This document shows positions 59,873-64,000 of a stretch of DNA of 64,000 bases, piece by piece. Every line of letters begins with the position of its first letter. The stretch's first letter is position 1. The notes beneath the pieces were generated by a model that did no database searches, was not told the DNA's origin, and saw only the letters and a list, made by a program, of their open reading frames with translations. The position numbers and the translations under genes were made by a program. This stretch comes from an uncultured Eubacteriales bacterium (GTDB taxonomy: Bacteria > Bacillota > Clostridia > Oscillospirales > Oscillospiraceae): the NCBI GenBank assembly GCA_900317425.1, contig ONGR01000001.1, positions 62,001 to 126,000 on the forward strand, read 5' to 3'.

Positions 59873-61251
59873 CCAATGACCGCCGCCTGGACGCCGAGCA
59901 GGCCGTCCTGGGATCGCTTCTGATCGACGAGAGCGTGGTGGGTAGGGTCCTGTCCACCGTGGATCCCCGGGACTTCCTGAGCGAGAATAACCGGCTGATC
60001 TATCAAGCAGCCCGAGACCTGTTCCGCGCCGGCGAGCCGGTTGACCCGGTTACCATCCGCGGCCGGCTGGGTCAGGACTTTACCGACTACCTGATGCAGT
60101 TGATCCAGATCACCGTCACCAGCGCCAACTGGCGGGTCTACGCGAAGATGATGCACGAGGAGGCCACGCTGGCTCGGATCCGGGACGCCGCGCAGGATCT
60201 CACCACGGCCGTCAACCTGGACGAAGCCAGGCCGCTGGTGGCATCGATGACGCAGTATCTCAGCGAGAGCCAGCAGGTGGAGACCTGGAGTATGACCGAT
60301 ATCCTGACGCATTTCCGGGAGGCCCAATCCTCGACGGAGACGGTCAAATATGTCACCTACGGCATCAAGGAGCTGGACGAAGGCACCTACACGGAGCCCG
60401 GTGACGTGGTGATTATCGGTGGCTATCCCTCCGACGGCAAGACAGCTCTGTCGCTCATGTGGGCCTATCACATGGCGAAGGATTACCGGGTCGGTTACAT
60501 ATCCATGGAGACCAGCAAGCCGAAAATCGGTGACCGTATGGTGACCCAGGCGATGCAGATCAGCTTCGACACGATCAAGCGCCGGACAATGGGGGAGGGG
60601 GACTGGGCCAATCTGGCCACAAAGTCCTCGGACTTCACCGACCGGAATCTCCACGTCGTCTCCGTCTCCGGCTGGACCGTGACAGACATCTCCGCCTATT
60701 GCCAGGCCATGGGCTTTGATATCGTGATCCTGGACTACGTGCAGCTGGTGCAGCCGGATCCCGGCCGGAGGTACGGCACGGATGCTGCCGCTATGGCTGC
60801 CGTGTCACGAGACCTGCACCGCTTTGCTCAGAGCACCGGTACCCTGGTAATCGAGCTGGCCCAGCTGAGCCGTCCTCCAAAACAGGTCGGCTGGCGGGAG
60901 CCTGATATGCACGACCTCAAGGAGACAGGCCAGTTTGAGCAGGACGCCGATACGATCTTCCTACTCTACCAGCCCAAAGAGGGCACCAAGACGAAAGACG
61001 GCCGGACCCTGGACCCCGACACATCCCGCCTCATCAAGATTGCCAAGAACAAAGAGGGTCGCCGTGGCAAATGGCCGCTGCACTTCGACGGCCAGCATCA
61101 GACCTTCAGCGTGATGGTGGACGATCAGGGCCGCGTAGTAATGCTGCAGCTGGTGAACAAAGGCAAAAAAGCCAAGGTAAAGCGCGGCACTCAGATCCCC
61201 GGACAGACAGATCTCGCAGAGGTCGACGAGGACGAGGAGATGCCATTTTAA
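59863..61251 (+). CDS. dnaB: Replicative DNA helicase, DnaB type
   Basis: The 462-residue protein has the DnaB N-terminal domain (RRLDAEQAVLGSLLIDESVV) and a RecA-like helicase domain. Walker A is IIGGYPSDGKTALSL, Walker B is DIVILDYVQLVQP, and ELAQLSRPPKQVGWREPDMH supports the call. It is a phage or element copy: it is shorter at the linker than chromosomal DnaB and sits with the initiator. Confidence 0.93.
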   Translation: MEITNDRRLDAEQAVLGSLLIDESVVGRVLSTVDPRDFLSENNRLIYQAARDLFRAGEPVDPVTIRGRLGQDFTDYLMQLIQITVTSANWRVYAKMMHEEATLARIRDAAQDLTTAVNLDEARPLVASMTQYLSESQQVETWSMTDILTHFREAQSSTETVKYVTYGIKELDEGTYTEPGDVVIIGGYPSDGKTALSLMWAYHMAKDYRVGYISMETSKPKIGDRMVTQAMQISFDTIKRRTMGEGDWANLATKSSDFTDRNLHVVSVSGWTVTDISAYCQAMGFDIVILDYVQLVQPDPGRRYGTDAAAMAAVSRDLHRFAQSTGTLVIELAQLSRPPKQVGWREPDMHDLKETGQFEQDADTIFLLYQPKEGTKTKDGRTLDPDTSRLIKIAKNKEGRRGKWPLHFDGQHQTFSVMVDDQGRVVMLQLVNKGKKAKVKRGTQIPGQTDLAEVDEDEEMPF

Positions 61252-61270
61252 CACAAGAGGAGGCAGCGAT

Positions 61271-61642
61271 ATGACAGACCGACAGATCCAGCTTCTGCAC
61301 AGCGAGGTGCAGCGGCACGTGTCCCTGGCAATGGCCAGCCGGGAGCCGGCGATCCACCGCGGACACATGGAGGTGGCCGAGGCCCTGTCCGCTGCCATCC
61401 AGGAGCACACAGAAGAAACGAAGGAGGAGTCTTTATGCGAACACCATATTTCCCCGCTGTCGGCGAGACGCCGAATTGCGACGTCTGTGAGCGGGAAGGC
61501 TGCCACAGCCGAGGGAAGTTTCAGAGGGATTATCGGACGTTTTCTTACACATCTGGGCGCTGCCCGCGTCTCCCGGACATTCATGACCGAATGGAGCCGG
61601 AAGATGCTGCATTGTGGGCGTCGCTTCATACGGAGGAGGTAG
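61271..61642 (+). CDS. Hypothetical protein, tail doubtful
   Basis: The first 55 residues (MTDRQIQLLHSEVQRHVSLA and an acidic segment ending ETKEES) look like a genuine small helical protein with a GGAGGCAG ribosome site. Beyond 61435 the frame runs through the next gene in another frame and becomes Arg-rich, so a normal stop may have been lost. Function unknown. Confidence 0.5.
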   Translation: MTDRQIQLLHSEVQRHVSLAMASREPAIHRGHMEVAEALSAAIQEHTEETKEESLCEHHISPLSARRRIATSVSGKAATAEGSFRGIIGRFLTHLGAARVSRTFMTEWSRKMLHCGRRFIRRR

Positions 61643-61653
61643 ATCATGCGTGA
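61435..61653 (+). CDS. Small Cys-containing hypothetical protein
   Basis: The 72-residue protein (MRTPYFPAVGETPNCDVCER, then GCHSRGKFQ) has a CxxC plus a later Cys, possibly a small zinc site. GAAGGAGGAG lies 7 nt upstream of its ATG. It overlaps the tail of the preceding frame by about 200 bp. Function unknown. Confidence 0.6.
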   Translation: MRTPYFPAVGETPNCDVCEREGCHSRGKFQRDYRTFSYTSGRCPRLPDIHDRMEPEDAALWASLHTEEVDHA

Positions 61654-61861
61654 GAAAATCATCAATCCCCCGGCGCCTGTCGCGCTGGGTGACCCGTACA
61701 AGTTCCATCCGTCGGCCTTCACCAACGAGTCCCCTGGTGGAATCCGCCAGAAGGCCGGCAAGGTGAAAGGCGAGGTCAAGTTCATCCATGCCACGCACCG
61801 TTTCTTCACCGTCGAGTACGAGGTGGACGGCAAGCGACTGCGTGAATCATTCAAATTCTGA
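61646..61861 (+). CDS. Hypothetical small protein
   Basis: The 71-residue protein (MREKIINPPAPVALGDPYKF; C-terminus RFFTVEYEVDGKRLRESFKF) has GGAGG upstream and overlaps the preceding gene by 8 bp. It is rich in beta-prone residues. No family recognised. Confidence 0.6.
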   Translation: MREKIINPPAPVALGDPYKFHPSAFTNESPGGIRQKAGKVKGEVKFIHATHRFFTVEYEVDGKRLRESFKF

Positions 61862-61878
61862 CAAAACGGAGGTAAACC

Positions 61879-62658
61879 ATGAGGACAACTGTAATTGTAA
61901 ACAACAAGGGCGGCGTCGGGAAAACCGTCACGAGCATCAATATGGCGGCGATCCTCGCCACCGACCACAAAAAGCGGGTGCTTCTGATCGATGCCGATAG
62001 CCAGCACAACGCCACGAGTTTCTTTGGCGCCGATCAGGACGCAGGCAACCTGTCGGACTATCTGATGAGCCGAAATGAGCCGTATTACCCCAGCATGATT
62101 CAGTCCACGGATATTCCGGGACTGGATATCCTGGCAGGAAACGATGGCCTGATGGCGCTGGACATCTCCGCCATCAACGGCGGCCACGTCAACAAAATGG
62201 CGCTGGTGGGTCTCTTTGCCGCCATCGCTGAGGACGACGCCTACGATCACATCATCGTGGACTGTCCGCCCGCGTTTAATGCGGCCTCCACGGCGGCTCT
62301 GGCGGCATGCGACGAGGCTGTCATTCCCACCAAGCTGGACGCTTTCTCCATGGAGGGTATGGCCAACGTTCTGTATCAGATTCACACGATGCATCAAGTC
62401 AACCCACGACTGCGGGTTGTTGGCTGTCTCATCACCATGTGGAACAAAACACAGAAGGAATACGAAGCTCAGCTGCGCAAGTTCAATGACCGGATGCTAC
62501 CGGTTTACAAGCAGATGATTCGCAACAGTGAAAAAGTGGACGGCATGACCCACAGTGGAGATCCCCTGACGATCTACAGCCCCCACAGCTCGGCCGGCGT
62601 GGACTATCGCCGCTGGGTGCGGGAGTACCTGGGAGAGGAGGACGGCAAAAATGGGTAA
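61879..62658 (+). CDS. parA: ParA family ATPase
   Basis: The 259-residue protein has the deviant Walker A of ParA/Soj (VNNKGGVGKTVTSINMAAIL), a Walker A' aspartate (LLIDADSQHNATSFF) and Walker B (HIIVDCPPAFN). It would partition the element's circular form together with ParB. Its last codons overlap parB by 8 bp. Confidence 0.93.
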   Translation: MRTTVIVNNKGGVGKTVTSINMAAILATDHKKRVLLIDADSQHNATSFFGADQDAGNLSDYLMSRNEPYYPSMIQSTDIPGLDILAGNDGLMALDISAINGGHVNKMALVGLFAAIAEDDAYDHIIVDCPPAFNAASTAALAACDEAVIPTKLDAFSMEGMANVLYQIHTMHQVNPRLRVVGCLITMWNKTQKEYEAQLRKFNDRMLPVYKQMIRNSEKVDGMTHSGDPLTIYSPHSSAGVDYRRWVREYLGEEDGKNG

Positions 62659-64000
62659 GGGATTTAATCTTGCAGACACGTTTGGCGCGGCCCTGCAAAA
62701 TGTGCCCAATTCGGGCACAGCACAGATAACGCCGATTGATATTGACCTTCTGTATGCAGATCCCAAAAACTTCTATCGTATCGATCCCGATGATGTCAGC
62801 AGGCTAGCCGATTCAATTTCCGATGTCGGTGTCCGTCAGCCGCTGGATGTGCGGCCACATCCGGATCTGCCGGGCAGCTATATGGTCATCAGCGGCCATC
62901 GGCGCCGCCAGGCAATCCTCCAGCTGGTTGCAGATGGACGAGAGGATCTGCGAATGGTGCCGTGCGTTGTTGATACGACTGAGGGTACGCCAGAGGTGTG
63001 GGAGTATAAGCTGATCCTCGGCAATGCGGAGACCCGCAAGCTGTCTGACGCAGAGTTGGCCGAGCAGGCGGCACACTTGACAGACGTGCTCTACGCCCTA
63101 AAGCAGCAAGGCTATTCTTTCTCCGGTCGCATGCGTGACATCGTGGCGGAAGCCTGCCAGGTCAGCAAGTCCAAGCTGGCCCGGCTCAAGGTTATCCAGG
63201 AGAGACTCTACGACCCCATCAGACGGGGTTGGGAGGCGGGTATCCTCTCTGAGGCATCCGCCTATCTCCTTGCCCAGCAGGATCCAAAAATCCAGGAAAC
63301 GGTACACCGGAAGTATAGCTCGACCGCATGGGATATGACAACGGAAGACCTCCAGAAGGTCATTGACCGGTGTAAGTCCGACGCCTTGGATAAGTCTATT
63401 GACAAGCTGGATGAGATCATTCGGAAGAAAAAACAGCCAGAACGGTCTCCTGTGGATGCCGGCAAGGACTATGTAGAGCAGCTCAGAAAAGAAGATGAGA
63501 GATTTTTCAACCAGCTCCGCAAGGTGGCGTCCAGTTTTATCTGCGGGCTGGTGCGAGATCTCCCCACTACCAGACGCGACAGCATTGACCGCCTGCGCAT
63601 TGCGAATCGTTCTCGTGGCTTTGCTGGCGGGGGATGCGACGGCGACGGTTCCAACAAGGGCCTCACGCTGGATTCCCTTGGCAAGCACCCCATCACTCGG
63701 TCTTGGACCGACGTGTGGGACATGCTGGCTCTGATTGCTCTCCACGATTATACTCAGAATCGTGAGGCAAAGGCGCAGAACCTACGGGAGCGGGACAATC
63801 TGAATGATTTGCGGGCGAGGCTGGAGTCTGCGCCCATGGTCAGATGGAATCATAGGCAGGTCAAGCCGCCTGAGAACGCGACGCTCCTCACGAGCTACTT
63901 TACCAGCGCAGGCAGCATAGTCTACCGCGTCGCCGTTTGGACCGGTAAACGCTGGGTAGACCCTGCAAATCAAAAAAAGGAGCTGACAGGGCTCCAGGTC
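62651..64000 (+). CDS. parB: ParB-like partition protein (3' end cut off)
   Basis: The frame is open from ATG 62651 to the window edge (at least 450 residues). The ParB N-terminal domain is seen in DPKNFYRIDPDDVSRLADSI and ISGHRRRQAILQLVADG. A helix-turn-helix follows (SGRMRDIVAEACQVSKSKLA). The long C-terminal part resembles plasmid and ICE ParB-type proteins. A 19-bp palindrome lies within codons 17-23. Overlap with parA suggests coupled expression. Confidence 0.88.
   Translation, partial: MGKGFNLADTFGAALQNVPNSGTAQITPIDIDLLYADPKNFYRIDPDDVSRLADSISDVGVRQPLDVRPHPDLPGSYMVISGHRRRQAILQLVADGREDLRMVPCVVDTTEGTPEVWEYKLILGNAETRKLSDAELAEQAAHLTDVLYALKQQGYSFSGRMRDIVAEACQVSKSKLARLKVIQERLYDPIRRGWEAGILSEASAYLLAQQDPKIQETVHRKYSSTAWDMTTEDLQKVIDRCKSDALDKSIDKLDEIIRKKKQPERSPVDAGKDYVEQLRKEDERFFNQLRKVASSFICGLVRDLPTTRRDSIDRLRIANRSRGFAGGGCDGDGSNKGLTLDSLGKHPITRSWTDVWDMLALIALHDYTQNREAKAQNLRERDNLNDLRARLESAPMVRWNHRQVKPPENATLLTSYFTSAGSIVYRVAVWTGKRWVDPANQKKELTGLQV
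62701..62719. promoter_or_regulatory. 19-bp palindrome inside parB (parS candidate)
   Basis: TGTGCCCAATTCGGGCACA has 7-bp perfect arms around a 5-bp centre. It lies in the start of parB and has a near copy before the integrase gene (55502-55520). The size and symmetry resemble a ParB-binding centromere site. Confidence 0.5.

Larger units (their letters stand above)
54247..64000. mobile_element. Integrated element at tRNA-Ala (left part only)
   Basis: Directly after the tRNA come a tyrosine integrase, a phage-type repressor/cro switch, small HTH genes, a DnaD-like initiator, a replicative helicase and ParA/ParB. Together these indicate a temperate phage, phage-plasmid or conjugative element. 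The right end lies outside the window. The left boundary is inferred from the tRNA position; the attachment repeat itself cannot be confirmed without the other end. Confidence 0.85.

Overview
The window comes from the chromosome of a high-GC, spore-forming, Gram-positive anaerobe. The best fit is a butyrate-producing member of the Oscillospiraceae (Intestinimonas / Flavonifractor / Lawsonibacter / Dysosmobacter-like). This rests on spoIIP, a GerS-like lipoprotein, T-box and glmS-ribozyme regulation, flavodiiron protein plus rubredoxin, and a complete lysine-to-butyrate pathway. No rRNA, CRISPR array or intact insertion sequence was seen.

Layout. 1-13 kb: a cut-off PTS EIIC_2-type membrane protein, lgt, an NlpC/P60 hydrolase, ireB, pheST behind a tRNA-Phe T-box, nnrD, a 162-bp foldback repeat, a lipoprotein-alr-mazF run, and nrdR. 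13-19 kb: DUF421/DUF4363 genes, glmS behind its ribozyme, and a P-loop/MutS-like pair that may reactivate a B12 enzyme. 19-28 kb: kal-kce-kdd-kamA-kamD-kamE behind a lysine riboswitch, then atoDA and nhaC. 28-37 kb: phzF-like gene, DMT exporter, LCP transferase, a sugar nucleotidyltransferase, a tiny Asn-rich protein, infC-rpmI-rplT with an attenuator, a flavodiiron protein with two rubredoxin domains, and trmB. 37-42 kb: crt-hbd-bcd-etfB-etfA. 42-54 kb: a possible vitamin B6 ECF/MocR locus, greA, a HAD hydrolase, a frameshifted mpg, spoIIP, guaD behind a guanine riboswitch, two nucleotide-kinase-like genes, rhomboid, an EEP hydrolase and gtrA.

From 54.2 kb to the end an integrated element sits beside tRNA-Ala(GGC). 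It has a tyrosine integrase, a cI/cro-like switch with three matching operators, a leftward repressor operon that also encodes a voltage-gated K+ channel and a membrane-anchored Cys/His protein, and a rightward run of small genes, a DnaD-like initiator, a DnaB helicase and ParA/ParB. ParB runs off the end.

How the genes work together. Lysine is isomerised by KamA and KamDE, oxidised by Kdd, cleaved with acetyl-CoA by Kce to acetoacetate and 3-aminobutyryl-CoA, and deaminated by Kal to crotonyl-CoA. Bcd-EtfAB reduces this to butyryl-CoA, and AtoDA moves the CoA to acetoacetate, releasing butyrate. In both catabolic riboswitches (lysine, guanine) the 3' strand of aptamer helix P1 is also part of the 5' arm of the terminator, with no separate antiterminator between them. 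That arrangement predicts ligand-induced ON switches, so the substrate would turn on its own degradation. This is the most interesting regulatory inference here.
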